This document shows positions 24,797-34,453 of a stretch of DNA of 41,835 nucleotides, one piece after another. Made by a program: the position numbers and the translations under genes. The notes beneath the pieces are model-generated. The model saw only the letters and a program-made list of their open reading frames with translations, was not told the DNA's origin and ran no database searches. Every line of letters begins with the position of its first letter. Position 1 is the first letter of the stretch. Source of the DNA: Actinomycetota bacterium (lineage in GTDB: Bacteria; Actinomycetota; Geothermincolia; Fen-727; Anoxymicrobiaceae); contig JAHIMR010000034.1 of the NCBI GenBank assembly GCA_018896525.1, positions 1-41,835 of the forward strand. Reading direction: 5' to 3'.

Positions 24797-26014
24797 TCAC
24801 TGTTTATCCAGGCCGAAGTGCTTGTGCAGCGCCCTGACCGCTTTTTCCCCGTCACCCCGGCCGACAACGCAGGAGATCTTGATCGGGGACGTGCTTATCA
24901 TCTCGATGTTTATCTGGTTATCGGCCAGCGTCTTGAACATGCCCGCGGCCACACCGGGGTGCGACCGCATTCCGGCGCCTATCAGGCTTACCTTGGCGAT
25001 GTCGTCATCGTATGTGCACCCCTGGGCGCCAACCGACCTGACAACCTCATCGGTCACCTTTCGCACACGCTCGAGGTCATCCTTGGGAACGGTGAAGGAT
25101 ATGTCGGTGCGCGCGTGATCGCTGACGTTCTGGATGATCATGTCAACGTTGGTGTTGGCGTCGGCCAGCATCCCGAAGAGCCGGGCGGCGACGCCCGGCT
25201 GGTCGGGGACGCCTAACACGGTGACCTTGGCCTCGCTGAAGTCGTGTGTGACCGCGCTGATTATTGCTTTCTCCATAACATCATCCTCACTTTTTACCCA
25301 TGTTCCCTCACCGGGGTGGAAGCTGGACCGGACGTGCAGGGGGACGCCGTAGTTGCGGGCGTACTCAACAGAGCGGGACTGGAGCACGCGGGCTCCGGTG
25401 GCGGCCATCTCCAGCATCTCCATAAACGACACGGCTTCGAGCTTGCGGGCCCCGGGCACCAGCCGGGGGTCGGCGTTGAAGACCCCGTCGACGTCGGTAT
25501 ATATCTCGCAGCAGTCAGCATGAAGAGCGGCGGCGATGGCCACAGCGGTGGTGTCGGAGCCCCCGCGGCCAAGAGTGGTTATCTCCCCGTCGCTGGTGAC
25601 GCCCTGGAAACCGGCGACCACCACCACCCGGCCCTTGCGGAGCTCGTGGACCACGCGGTCTGCGCCGACGTGTCGTATCTTCGCCTTGGTATGACCCGTG
25701 TCGGTGAGGATCTCCACCTGTTGCCCGGTCATGCTGACCGCGTCCTGGCCCAGCTCGGCCAGGGCCATCGCTAACAGGGCGGTGGAGATCTGCTCGCCGG
25801 TGGAAAGAAGCATGTCCATCTCCCGCTCCGGGGGGACCGGGGAGACGCGGTGGGCTAGGTCCACGAGCTCATCGGTGGTCTTGCCCAGCGCGCTGACCAC
25901 CACGACAATGTGGTCGGTTCGCTTCTTGCTCTCGGCCACCCTGCGGGCGACATTCTTTATCTTCTCCACGTCGGCGACGGACGTTCCGCCGAACTTCTGC
26001 ACTATCAAGGACAA
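24797..26014 (-). CDS. lysC: Aspartate kinase
   Basis: It phosphorylates aspartate to open the lysine/threonine/methionine/diaminopimelate pathway. The kinase motif K-F-G-G-T-S (7-12), S-T-G-E-Q and G-R-G-G-S-D-T-T are visible, and two C-terminal ACT domains (about 265-400) carry allosteric feedback control. The length is 405 residues. The start is TTG 26014 (or TTG 26008) after AAAGG. asd follows 84 bp downstream on the same strand. The pairing of ask and asd is common in Actinomycetota. Confidence 0.95.
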   Translation of the reverse strand: MSLIVQKFGGTSVADVEKIKNVARRVAESKKRTDHIVVVVSALGKTTDELVDLAHRVSPVPPEREMDMLLSTGEQISTALLAMALAELGQDAVSMTGQQVEILTDTGHTKAKIRHVGADRVVHELRKGRVVVVAGFQGVTSDGEITTLGRGGSDTTAVAIAAALHADCCEIYTDVDGVFNADPRLVPGARKLEAVSFMEMLEMAATGARVLQSRSVEYARNYGVPLHVRSSFHPGEGTWVKSEDDVMEKAIISAVTHDFSEAKVTVLGVPDQPGVAARLFGMLADANTNVDMIIQNVSDHARTDISFTVPKDDLERVRKVTDEVVRSVGAQGCTYDDDIAKVSLIGAGMRSHPGVAAGMFKTLADNQINIEMISTSPIKISCVVGRGDGEKAVRALHKHFGLDKQ

Positions 26015-26068
26015 AGATTATACCTTTCTATACCTGGGCACCCGGTGCGCGAGGACATCGGGTTAAAC

Positions 26069-26098
26069 AGTATAGCGGAAGGTGGAACTCTTGTGTAA
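26069..26098 (-). promoter_or_regulatory. Sigma-70-type promoter of lysC-asd
   Basis: On the minus strand TTACAC (26098-26093) and TATACT (26074-26069) are separated by 18 bp. Transcription would start near 26062, leaving a leader of about 48 bases. I see no long T-box or lysine riboswitch in so short a leader. Confidence 0.5.
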
Positions 26099-26148
26099 CC
26101 GCCGCTTGCGTTTGGTGGGTTAAATAGTTGCCCGGGCTGTTGAAGAAA

Positions 26149-26184
26149 TGACGCACTGGTGCCTGGCACCAGTGCGTCATTTTG
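26149..26184 (-). terminator. Perfect 16-bp-arm hairpin terminator after the hdr operon
   Basis: The arms at 26149-26164 and 26166-26181 are perfectly complementary around a single central base, and both outer sides run into A/T (AAAT..ATTTT), so it can terminate in either direction. It lies 29 bp past the stop of the last hdr gene and upstream of lysC. The core GGTGCC-x-GGCACC is shared with 20751-20783 and 20873-20903. Confidence 0.8.
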
Positions 26185-26212
26185 TGGCTTTTGTTTATTC
26201 GTGAGGGATAGG

Positions 26213-28435
26213 TCAGGCCTCGGACTCGGCGCCGAACCTCTCCGACGCCTTGTAGCGGAGCTTGTTCCTGTCCAGGGGGCCGAGTTTCTTCGTCTCCTCG
26301 ACGATGTCCCTTATTACCTGGGCAAACTTCTCGCCCTCGGCGGCGGATATCCAGGCGAGCTGAAGGCGCTCGGGGTCGATGCCGAGTTCGGCGAGGTACT
26401 GCTTCAGCGCGAAGTAACGCGCCTCGGTCATCAGGTTCGCGCTGATGTAATGGCAGTCGCCGATGTGGCAGCCTGACATAAGGACAGCGTCGGCCCCTTT
26501 CCTGAACGCCTCCAGGACGTAGAGGGGGTCGATGCGGGCGGAGCACATGAGGCGGATTATCCGTACGTTGGTCGGGTACTGGAAGCGGCTCACACCGGCG
26601 AGGTCGGCGCCGGCGTACGAACACCAGTTACAGGTGAACGCCAGCACCTGGGGCTCGAAATCCGGGCCCGGCTCGCTCGGCTCCGGGAACGTGGCGGCTA
26701 TCTGGGCCATCGTCTGGTCCTCGGTGAAGTGCTGGGTGGTGATGGCCAGCGTGGGGCAGCCGGCGGCGCAGGCGCCGCACCCCTTGCACAGTGCCGCGTT
26801 GATGACGGAAACCCAGTGGCCCTTGTCGTTGGTTGCCATAGCCACCGCACCGAACGGGCATACCCAGGCGCAGAAGCCGCAGCCGATGCACTCGTCCTGG
26901 TTCACACGTGAGGTTATCGCCTCGACGTTCACATTCTCCTTTTCCATCGGGTTAACGGCGTGAGAGGCGGCGGCGTGGGCCTGCGAGATGCTCTCCGCGA
27001 TGTCCTTAGGGCTCTGGGCGGTGCCACACACGAATATTCCGTCGGTGGCGAAGTCCACCGGGCGGAGTTTGACGTGCGCCTCGAAGAAGAAGTTGTCCTG
27101 GCCTACCGGCACCCGGAGCATCTTGGCGAGGTCGAGCCCGCTCTGGGTCTGTATCAGGGGCGAGGAGAGCACGACGACGTCGGCGGGAATGTCGATCTCA
27201 CGTTGCATCAAGTCCAGGTACAGACTGACGTTCAACTTCCCGTCCGCGTCCGAAACCTCGGGCCTGCGCTCGGGGTTGTACTTTCTGAACCGGATGCCCA
27301 TCCCGCGGGCACGGTTGTACCACTCCTCCTGGAGAACCCCGTAGACCTGCACGTCGTTGTGGAGGACGCTTACGTTGGCGTCGGGGAACATCTCCTTGAT
27401 GGAGATGGCGTTCTTTATGCCCACCATGCAGCAGATGCGGCTGCAGTAGGAGACACGCTGCCCGCGGCTGCCGACACACTGGACTATTACCGCGTCCTTG
27501 ACGTCCTTCAGGCCGTCCTCTTTGAGCAGCACCTCCAACTGGCCCTGTGTCATGACGTTCTCCAGCTCGCCGTAACCGTACAGGCCGTCGGGCTTCATCT
27601 CCTCGGATCCCGTGGCGACGACTATGGTGCCGACCTTGAACGACTCCTCGCGGTCATCGTGAGCCATGGTGATGTCGAAGTTGCCGAAGTAGCCGTCTAT
27701 AGACTCGATGGTGGCACCGGTATAGATGTTGATGTTGGGGTTCCCGTCGAGCCGGTCCCGGTAGCGCTTGATAATGGTGTCGGGGTCCGCGCCGGTCGGG
27801 GTGAGCAGGTGCAGGTTGCGGACCATTCCGCCCACCTCGGACTCCTTCTCGACCAGGTGAACGGTATAACCCTGGCCGGCTATGGACAGCGCGGAGGTCA
27901 TGCCGGTAATACCCGCGCCGATTACGAGCGAGGCGGGGTAGATATCTATGGACAACTCCTGGAGGGGGTCTAACAGCGCGGCCCTCATGACGCTCATGCG
28001 AACCAGGTCCTTCGCCTTCTCGGTGGCCTTGTCCCAGTCGTGCATATGCACCCACGAGCACTGGTCGCGGATGTTGGCGAACTCGAAGAGGTACTTGTTG
28101 AGGCCCGCCGCTTCGCAGGCGTTGCGGAAGAGCGGCTCGTGGGTGCGGGGGGTGCAGGAGGCCACTACCACGCGAGTAAGGTTATGCTCTTTGATGGCGT
28201 TCTCGATGTCGGTGATGCCGTCCTCGGCGCAGGTGTAGAGGTTGCGGGTGGCAAAAACCACGTGGGGCAGCGTGGCGGCGTACTCGGTCACCGCGGGCAC
28301 GTCCAGGAATCCGGCGATGTTGGTACCGCAATGGCAGACGAACACGCCGATGCGGGGCTCCTCGGCCGCTTCTCCGGCCGCCGACTCGCTGGTCCCGGTC
28401 GCTTCCTCGGCGTCCGGCTTCTTCTCAGTCACCAT
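26213..28435 (-). CDS. hdrA: HdrA-MvhD fusion (QmoB-like)
   Basis: The 740-residue protein has an N-terminal HdrA cap with cysteines C34, C36, C69, C94 and C126. An FAD-binding thioredoxin-reductase-like domain follows (G-A-G-I-T-G at 173-178, plus Y-C-S-R-I-C-C). Next are two [4Fe-4S] ferredoxin motifs (C516-C526 and C550-C560) and a C-terminal MvhD domain with C602, C605, C631, C656 and C661 for a [2Fe-2S] cluster. This architecture is that of QmoB of sulfate reducers. It is expected to carry electrons between an electron-bifurcating HdrA flavin and partners. It follows the QmoA-like gene by four bases and is the last gene of the operon. The partner and direction of flow are unknown. Confidence 0.9.
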   Translation of the reverse strand: MVTEKKPDAEEATGTSESAAGEAAEEPRIGVFVCHCGTNIAGFLDVPAVTEYAATLPHVVFATRNLYTCAEDGITDIENAIKEHNLTRVVVASCTPRTHEPLFRNACEAAGLNKYLFEFANIRDQCSWVHMHDWDKATEKAKDLVRMSVMRAALLDPLQELSIDIYPASLVIGAGITGMTSALSIAGQGYTVHLVEKESEVGGMVRNLHLLTPTGADPDTIIKRYRDRLDGNPNINIYTGATIESIDGYFGNFDITMAHDDREESFKVGTIVVATGSEEMKPDGLYGYGELENVMTQGQLEVLLKEDGLKDVKDAVIVQCVGSRGQRVSYCSRICCMVGIKNAISIKEMFPDANVSVLHNDVQVYGVLQEEWYNRARGMGIRFRKYNPERRPEVSDADGKLNVSLYLDLMQREIDIPADVVVLSSPLIQTQSGLDLAKMLRVPVGQDNFFFEAHVKLRPVDFATDGIFVCGTAQSPKDIAESISQAHAAASHAVNPMEKENVNVEAITSRVNQDECIGCGFCAWVCPFGAVAMATNDKGHWVSVINAALCKGCGACAAGCPTLAITTQHFTEDQTMAQIAATFPEPSEPGPDFEPQVLAFTCNWCSYAGADLAGVSRFQYPTNVRIIRLMCSARIDPLYVLEAFRKGADAVLMSGCHIGDCHYISANLMTEARYFALKQYLAELGIDPERLQLAWISAAEGEKFAQVIRDIVEETKKLGPLDRNKLRYKASERFGAESEA

Positions 28436-28438
28436 CGT

Positions 28439-29785
28439 TTAAACTCCCTGTCTCGCGGTCCCGGCCTTCGCCTTGCCCGAAACCTCGGATATTGCCTGTG
28501 CCGCCCTGTCGGCCGCGCCGCCGCCCTGGGTGACCGCGTCGGTGACGTCCATCGGGCGGGTGCAGGCACCGGCGATGTATATGCCGTTAACGCCGGTGTC
28601 CATCGGGGCAAGCAGGTCGTCGTCGGCCTGGAAGAAGCCGTACTCGTCGGTTTTGACCCCAAGCACTCCGGCGAGACCGTCGATTCCCGGCGGCGGCACG
28701 AACGCGGTGGAGAGGACCACCATGTCCGCCTCCAGGCTCTTTACGCCTCCCGACTCGGTGTCGTCGTACCACACAAGCAGGTTCCTGGTCTCGGGGTCCT
28801 CGGTTATCTCCCCGGGCCTGGCCCTGATGTACTTGATCTTATACTCGTCCCGGCCCCGCTTGACGTACTCGTCGAAGCCGCGACCGAAGGCGCGAAGGTC
28901 GGTGTAGAAGATGCTGTTCTCGGTGTCGTCGTGGTGCATATAGGCGAGTATTGCGTCCTTGGTCGCGTACATGCAGCAGACGCTACAGCAGTACGGATGC
29001 CCGCTCCTGACATCCCGCGCCCCCACGCATTGGATGTAGGCGATCCTCTTTGGCCGCTCCCCGTCGGAGCGGCGGGTGAGGTGGCCGCCGGTGGGGCCGC
29101 TGGCGTTGATGAGACGCTCGTACTCCATGCTGTGGATGACGTTGTCGAACCGCCCGTAACCGTACTCGGTAACCGGGGTGGGGTCGTAAATGTCGAGGCC
29201 GGTGGCCACGATAATAGCCCCGGCATCCACTGTAACAACCTCGTCCTTCAACTCGAAGTCAATAGCTCCGCGTTGGCAGGCCTCAACGCACTTCTGTTTG
29301 CACTTGCCCTTTGTAAGCTGCAGGCAGTTCTCGGGGTCGATAAGGGCGACCCGGGGGACCGCCTGCATGAACGGTATGTAGGCGGCGGCCCTGGTCCCGA
29401 AGCCCTGGTTCCACTCGTCGGAGATCTTGCCCTTCAGCACGCACGCCTGGGTGCAGGCATCACAGCCGGTGCACTTGCTCTCGTCCACGTACCGCGACGA
29501 GCGCTTGACCTTGACCTTGAAATCGCCGGCCTTGCCGTTGACCTCGACGATCCGGGCACAGGTGAAAACGTCCACGTTGTGGTGGTTGAAGCAGGTTATC
29601 ATTTTGGGGGCAAGTATGCAGATGGAGCAGTCGTTGGTGGGGAACACCTTGTCCAGGAGCGCCATGCGCCCCCCGATCGACGGCTCCTTCTCCACCATGA
29701 CCACGTGGTGACCCTTTTCCCCGAGGTCCAGGGCTGCCTGGATGCCGCAGACTCCTCCACCGATGATGAGCACTGTGTCCGACAT
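28439..29785 (-). CDS. hdrA: HdrA-like flavoprotein, short form (QmoA-like)
   Basis: The 448-residue protein starts with the FAD fold (I-I-G-G-G-V-C-G-I-Q-A-A), the F-P-T-N-D-C-S-I-C-I-L segment typical of this subgroup, and a C-T-G-C-D-A-C-T-Q-A-C cluster followed by a second set (G-K-C-K-Q-K-C-V-E-A-C). It lacks the N-terminal cap and MvhD domain found in its neighbour. The ATG overlaps the upstream stop (TAATG), so it is coupled to the HdrCB fusion. With the next gene it reproduces the qmoA-qmoB order. It is closely similar to the N-terminal half of the 1007-residue protein upstream. Confidence 0.9.
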   Translation of the reverse strand: MSDTVLIIGGGVCGIQAALDLGEKGHHVVMVEKEPSIGGRMALLDKVFPTNDCSICILAPKMITCFNHHNVDVFTCARIVEVNGKAGDFKVKVKRSSRYVDESKCTGCDACTQACVLKGKISDEWNQGFGTRAAAYIPFMQAVPRVALIDPENCLQLTKGKCKQKCVEACQRGAIDFELKDEVVTVDAGAIIVATGLDIYDPTPVTEYGYGRFDNVIHSMEYERLINASGPTGGHLTRRSDGERPKRIAYIQCVGARDVRSGHPYCCSVCCMYATKDAILAYMHHDDTENSIFYTDLRAFGRGFDEYVKRGRDEYKIKYIRARPGEITEDPETRNLLVWYDDTESGGVKSLEADMVVLSTAFVPPPGIDGLAGVLGVKTDEYGFFQADDDLLAPMDTGVNGIYIAGACTRPMDVTDAVTQGGGAADRAAQAISEVSGKAKAGTARQGV

Positions 29786-31383
29786 TACTCCCCCTCGACG
29801 CCGAGCGCCTTCGCGACCAGCGCGGTAAGGTCCTCGACTCTGATTTCGACATTGGAGCGGTCGCCCGGCAACTTGCCCGAAAGGGCGCACCGCAGGTGTA
29901 TCTGGCACTTTGGACAGGCAGTTACCAGAGTTTCGGCACCGGTCGAGCGCGCCTCGGACAGGCGCGAAACCTGGATGCTTCTGGCGGTCGCTCCGCAGCT
30001 CACCCAGGAGCTGACCCCGCAGCAGATCGCGTCGGGGCCGTGGTGCTCCATCTCCAGTAGCTCCACGCCGGGAAGCGCCTCCAGCACCTTGCGGGGCGCG
30101 GAGTAGACATCCATGTAGCGCCCAAGGCGGCACGGGTCCTGGTAGGTTACCTTCATGTCCAGGTCCTTCTTGAATTCCAGCTTGCCGGCCTCGAGCCGCT
30201 CGGCGATTATCTCGGAAATGTGGACTACCTCAACGTCCCACCCCTTGACCACGCGGGGATATTCATGGGCGAGCACCTGGTAACACTCGGGGCAGGAGAC
30301 GACTATTCGTTTGACCTCGGCAGCCTTGATGGCCTTCGCGTTCCTCTTCGCCAGTGCCTCGAAGCCGGCCGGGTCTCCGGCGAACAGCAGGTCGTGGCCG
30401 CAGCAACACTCGTCTGCCAGTAACACCGGGGTGATGCGCAACGCGTTGAGGATGGCGACCGAGTCCCTGGCTATGGCGACGGAGTTCGAGCCGATGTGGC
30501 GATGCGAAACGTCGAAGTACGGCAGGCAACCGACGAAGTACATCACGTCCCGCTTCGCCGTCGCCTTCTCCTTGAACTCGAGCCCGTCCAGCCAGCCCAG
30601 ACGGTCCTGCTTGAGCTTGCCGGAGGACATCATGCGCATCCAGGAGAATATCTGGCCGGATTGCGCGGGGCTGCCCTCGAGCCCGAGAGAGCGCGCCTCC
30701 ACCCGGGAGTCGCGGATGAACTCGGAGAACCGGACGTCGTGCGGGCAGCGCTCCTCGCAGGTGCGGCAGGTAAGGCAGTCCCAGAGTTGCTGACCGGTCT
30801 CCACCTCGGCGTACATCTTCTCCAGCGACTGCTCCACGGTGTAGCGGGGGCTGAACTCGGGGTCTCGCCGGGCGACAGGGCAGGAGGCGGTGCACTTCCC
30901 GCACTCGACGCAGAGGTATGCGTTGGTGCGGTCCATTATCTCCTCGGGCTCGGCCGGCTCGGCCGGCTTGATTTCCTTCGCCTTCTTGAGCGGGTTGGCG
31001 CCGAGGCGCTTTAGAACCTTCGTGAAATCCTTGATCTCTTCCGCGAACGCCTCACCCTCGTTGGCGTTCACCCACTTTATCCGGAGCCGCTCGTCTCCAA
31101 GCCCCAGGAGCGAGAGTAGCTCGCGGGTGTCCTCCACCCGGTCCCTCGCCTTGAGGTTACCGCTTATGTAGTGGCAGTCCGCCTCGTGGCAGCCGCCGAC
31201 CAGCACCCCGTCGGCGCCTTCCTCCAGCGCCCTCAGGATGAACGACGGCTCAACCCTTCCCGCGCACATAACCCTTATGATCCTTACGTTGGGCGGGTAC
31301 TGTATGCGGGATACTCCCGCGTAATCCGCCCCGGCGTAGGCGCACCAGTTGCAGGTGAACGCTACAATCTCCGGCTCTGCCAA
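29785..31383 (-). CDS. MvhD-HdrC-HdrB fusion protein
   Basis: This 532-residue protein has three parts. An N-terminal MvhD domain (about 1-125) has C11, C14, C40, C65 and C70. An HdrC-like part follows, with two [4Fe-4S] motifs (C158-C168 and C203-C213). Two HdrB-type CCG domains complete it (C286, C326-C328, C364, C367; then D-P-C-R, I-C-C-G and C-P-K-C). HdrB modules usually hold the noncubane cluster that reduces a disulfide or similar acceptor. No membrane segment is present, unlike QmoC. I do not know a standard name for MvhD at this end. It lies 40 bp after the double HdrA gene. Confidence 0.88.
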   Translation of the reverse strand: MAEPEIVAFTCNWCAYAGADYAGVSRIQYPPNVRIIRVMCAGRVEPSFILRALEEGADGVLVGGCHEADCHYISGNLKARDRVEDTRELLSLLGLGDERLRIKWVNANEGEAFAEEIKDFTKVLKRLGANPLKKAKEIKPAEPAEPEEIMDRTNAYLCVECGKCTASCPVARRDPEFSPRYTVEQSLEKMYAEVETGQQLWDCLTCRTCEERCPHDVRFSEFIRDSRVEARSLGLEGSPAQSGQIFSWMRMMSSGKLKQDRLGWLDGLEFKEKATAKRDVMYFVGCLPYFDVSHRHIGSNSVAIARDSVAILNALRITPVLLADECCCGHDLLFAGDPAGFEALAKRNAKAIKAAEVKRIVVSCPECYQVLAHEYPRVVKGWDVEVVHISEIIAERLEAGKLEFKKDLDMKVTYQDPCRLGRYMDVYSAPRKVLEALPGVELLEMEHHGPDAICCGVSSWVSCGATARSIQVSRLSEARSTGAETLVTACPKCQIHLRCALSGKLPGDRSNVEIRVEDLTALVAKALGVEGE

Positions 31384-31423
31384 CTTATCTGCCCCTTGTT
31401 CCGTCTGTCATCTTCTAAGTACC

Positions 31424-34400
31424 TCACCTTACGGCGTCAATCATCGCCTCTACCTGCCGGTCGGTGAAGTTCTCCATGGTTATGGCGTTGCTCCAGCAGG
31501 ACACCGCGCAGGTTCCGCATCCGACGCAGAGCGCCTGGTTCACGGTGGCAACCAGGTTGCCCGATTCCCCCTCGCCTACGGCGATAGCGCTGAACTCGCA
31601 GACGTCCTCGCACACGCCGCAGCCCCGGCAGAAGTGATCGTCCACCACCGCGACGGCGCCCTCACCGGTAACGGACTCCTTGGAGAGGATCGTGGCGGCG
31701 CGCCCGGCGGCGGCGCAGCCCTGGCTGATCGCCTCTTCCACCAGCTTGGGGAAGTGGCACATGCCGGCAAGGAAGATGCCGGCGGTCGCGAAATCGACCG
31801 GGCGTAGCTTCACATGCGCCTCCAGGAAGAAGCCGTACTCGTCGACGGGGACCTTGAGCATCTCCGCTATCCTAACGTTGTCCTCGGCGGCGACCACAGG
31901 CGTGGAGAGGACCAGCAGGTCGGCGGATATATCCAGGTCGACCGGCAGTTGCGGGGTCTTGACCTTGACGTTGATAACGTCCCCGGACTCGCTTACCTCG
32001 GGCTTGCTGTCCGCGTCGAACCGTACGAAGAGGACCCCGGCCTCGCGCGCCCGCCGGTACAGGTCCTCGTAGAAGCCGTAGGACACCACGTCGCGGTACA
32101 GAATGAAGACGTCGGTGTCGGGGCTCCGGTCCTTTATCGCGACCGCGTTGTTCAGGGCGGACACGCAGCATACCCGGCTGCAGTAGGGACGGTCGGGCTC
32201 TCTCGATTCCACGCACTGGATCATTACCACCGACTTCGCCTCAAGCCCCTTTGCCAGTTTCTCCTGGAGGTCCCCCTGGGTTATCACCAGGTCGCTCGAG
32301 CCGTAAAGGTAGGAGTCCGGCTTGTGCTCGACTCCCCCTGTCGCCACTATTACGGCGCCCGCGTCTACCGTTCGAGCTTTTCCGCCGACATCAAGGGTGG
32401 CCTTGAAGTTCCCGATGTAGCCTTCGAGGCCGGCCAGGCGCGCCCCGGTGAGAACCTCTACGGCCTCCATCTTCTCGAGCTCGGCTACAGAGGACTCGAG
32501 CCAGTCCGTCAAATCCTTCAGCTCGCCTTCGGCCGCTCCCGCCGGTACGTTCAAGACGTTGCCCCCGACGCGGTCCTCCTTATCCACCAGGTACGTCTTG
32601 AAGCCGGCGCGCCCCAGCTCGAGCGCGCTGGCGATCCCGGCGGGGCCGGCGCCAAGCACCAGCGCCGATGGGGTAACGCTCACCGGAAGAGACGGCAGCG
32701 GCTGGAGCAGCCGCGCCCTGGCGACGGACATTCGGACCAGGTCCTTTGACTTGGCGGTCGCCTTCTCCGGCTCGCCGGAGTGCACCCACGAGCACTGGTC
32801 GCGGATGTTGGCCAGGTCGAACAGGTAACGGTTCAAGCCCGCTTCCCGGATCGTCTCCCTGAACAGAGGGTCGTGCGTCCTGGGCGTGCAGGCGGCGACC
32901 ACAACCCGGTTCAGGTCGTGCTTTCCGATGGCCTCTTTGATCCTGTCGCACGACTCGCCGGAGCATGTGTATATGTTGCCCTCGGAGTGGACCACTCCGG
33001 GAAGTGTGGACGCGTACTCGACCACCGAGGGGACGTCCACCACACCGCCGATGTTCTTCCCGCAGGAGCACACGAAGACCCCGACGCGGGGCTCGCTTCC
33101 GTCAAGCTCGATCTCCGGCGGGTACTCTTTTTCCTCCACGTCGGTTCCCCTGGCCCCCGAGAGAATGGAGCCGCAACGGGCCGCCGCCCCCGAGGCCTGT
33201 GCCACCGTCTCCGGGATGTCCTTGGGGCCACCGGCGGCGCCAAGAACGAAGATGCCGGGCTTGGAGGTGTCCATCGGGGAGGTGCTATCGGTACGCACAA
33301 AGCCGTACTCATCCATCTGGACCCCGGCGGACTGGAGAGCCTTGTTGCCTGTCGCGGTGAGGCCGACCGACAGCACCGCGAGGTCGAACTCCTCCGTTTC
33401 CCGGGAGCCGTCGGGCTTCTGGTACTCAATGCGTAGCGCATCAGGTCCGGCGACCTCGAGGGCCGGGACCTTGAAGCGGGTGAAGCGGACACCGTACTCG
33501 TCGCGGGCACGGTCCTTGAACTGCTCGAAACCTTTCCCGAACGTCCTCATGTCGATATGGAAGATGTGGCAGTCGATATCGGGGTCGTGCTCCTTTATAA
33601 CGGTCGCCTCCTTGACCGTGTAGGTGCAGCACACGCTGGAGCAGTAAGGGTTGTGCTTCTCGTCCCGCGAGCCCGCGCACTGTATGAACGCTATCCTGCT
33701 TGCGGGCTTCCCGTCGGAGGGGCGCAGTATTCGGCCCCCGCTGGGCCCGCTGGCGCACATGATGCGCTCCACCTCCATCGAGGAGATGACGTTGGGGTGC
33801 TCGGGGTGGTAAGAGGTGAGGCGCGAGATATCGTACGGCTCCGAGCCGGTGGCGACCACCACCGCTCCCACGTTGAACGTATCCGTCTTGTCCTTCTGTT
33901 CAAAGTCGATTGAGCCCTGCTGGCACGCCTCCACGCAAGGGCTCTTGCATTTGCCCTTGGTGAAGTGCAGGCAGGCCCCGGTGTCGATGAGCGCCAGGCG
34001 GGGCACCGCCTGGGCGAACGGAACATATACAGCGCTACGATTTGAGAGCCCGGAGTTGAAGAGGTCCGGTATCCTGTCCGCCAGCACGCACGCCTCGGCA
34101 CACGCCCCGCAACCGGTACAGGTCTCGGTATCGACGTACCGGGCCTTGCGCCTGCAGGTGACCTTGAAGTCACCCGGCTTTCCCTCGATCTTCTCGACAT
34201 CGGCGTAGGCGATTATCTCGATGTTGGGGTGCTGGTCCGCCTCGACCAGCTTGGGGGAGAGGATGCACATCGAGCAGTCATTGGTGGGGAACGTCTTGTC
34301 CAGCCCCGCCATGATGCCGCCGATGGCCGGGGCGCTGTCAACCAGGTAGGCGCGGTACCCCGACTCGGCCAGATCAAGCGCGGCCTGTATTCCTCCCACT

Positions 34401-34447
34401 CCGCCCCCGATAACCAGGACGGAACCTTTCTCGGAAACCGAACCCAT
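31424..34447 (-). CDS. hdrA: Tandem double HdrA (QmoA-like plus QmoB-like, no MvhD)
   Basis: The 1007-residue protein is two HdrA proteins in one chain. Residues 1 to ~440 match the short QmoA-like form (FAD G-G-G-V-G-G at 14-19; clusters C110-C120 and C159-C175). Residues ~450-1007 match the QmoB-like form (cap with C-S-C-G, second FAD G-A-G-P-A-G, ferredoxin motifs near 941 and 972) but end before the MvhD domain. MvhD is instead the start of the next gene. It should bind two FADs and many Fe-S clusters. ATG 34447 is eight bases from MITE copy 5, so its leader is MITE-derived. Confidence 0.9.
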   Translation of the reverse strand: MGSVSEKGSVLVIGGGVGGIQAALDLAESGYRAYLVDSAPAIGGIMAGLDKTFPTNDCSMCILSPKLVEADQHPNIEIIAYADVEKIEGKPGDFKVTCRRKARYVDTETCTGCGACAEACVLADRIPDLFNSGLSNRSAVYVPFAQAVPRLALIDTGACLHFTKGKCKSPCVEACQQGSIDFEQKDKTDTFNVGAVVVATGSEPYDISRLTSYHPEHPNVISSMEVERIMCASGPSGGRILRPSDGKPASRIAFIQCAGSRDEKHNPYCSSVCCTYTVKEATVIKEHDPDIDCHIFHIDMRTFGKGFEQFKDRARDEYGVRFTRFKVPALEVAGPDALRIEYQKPDGSRETEEFDLAVLSVGLTATGNKALQSAGVQMDEYGFVRTDSTSPMDTSKPGIFVLGAAGGPKDIPETVAQASGAAARCGSILSGARGTDVEEKEYPPEIELDGSEPRVGVFVCSCGKNIGGVVDVPSVVEYASTLPGVVHSEGNIYTCSGESCDRIKEAIGKHDLNRVVVAACTPRTHDPLFRETIREAGLNRYLFDLANIRDQCSWVHSGEPEKATAKSKDLVRMSVARARLLQPLPSLPVSVTPSALVLGAGPAGIASALELGRAGFKTYLVDKEDRVGGNVLNVPAGAAEGELKDLTDWLESSVAELEKMEAVEVLTGARLAGLEGYIGNFKATLDVGGKARTVDAGAVIVATGGVEHKPDSYLYGSSDLVITQGDLQEKLAKGLEAKSVVMIQCVESREPDRPYCSRVCCVSALNNAVAIKDRSPDTDVFILYRDVVSYGFYEDLYRRAREAGVLFVRFDADSKPEVSESGDVINVKVKTPQLPVDLDISADLLVLSTPVVAAEDNVRIAEMLKVPVDEYGFFLEAHVKLRPVDFATAGIFLAGMCHFPKLVEEAISQGCAAAGRAATILSKESVTGEGAVAVVDDHFCRGCGVCEDVCEFSAIAVGEGESGNLVATVNQALCVGCGTCAVSCWSNAITMENFTDRQVEAMIDAVR

Positions 34448-34453
34448 GCTGTT

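Noticed and set aside
28040-30106. 688-residue plus-strand ORF opposite the hdr genes
   Set aside because: It is a shadow of Fe-S protein genes on the other strand, with low-complexity V/G/H composition and no domain.
26213-34447. Methanogen-type CoM-CoB heterodisulfide reductase
   Set aside because: The bacterial context, QmoA/QmoB-like architectures and absence of methanogenesis genes make that substrate unlikely; only the family name is used.
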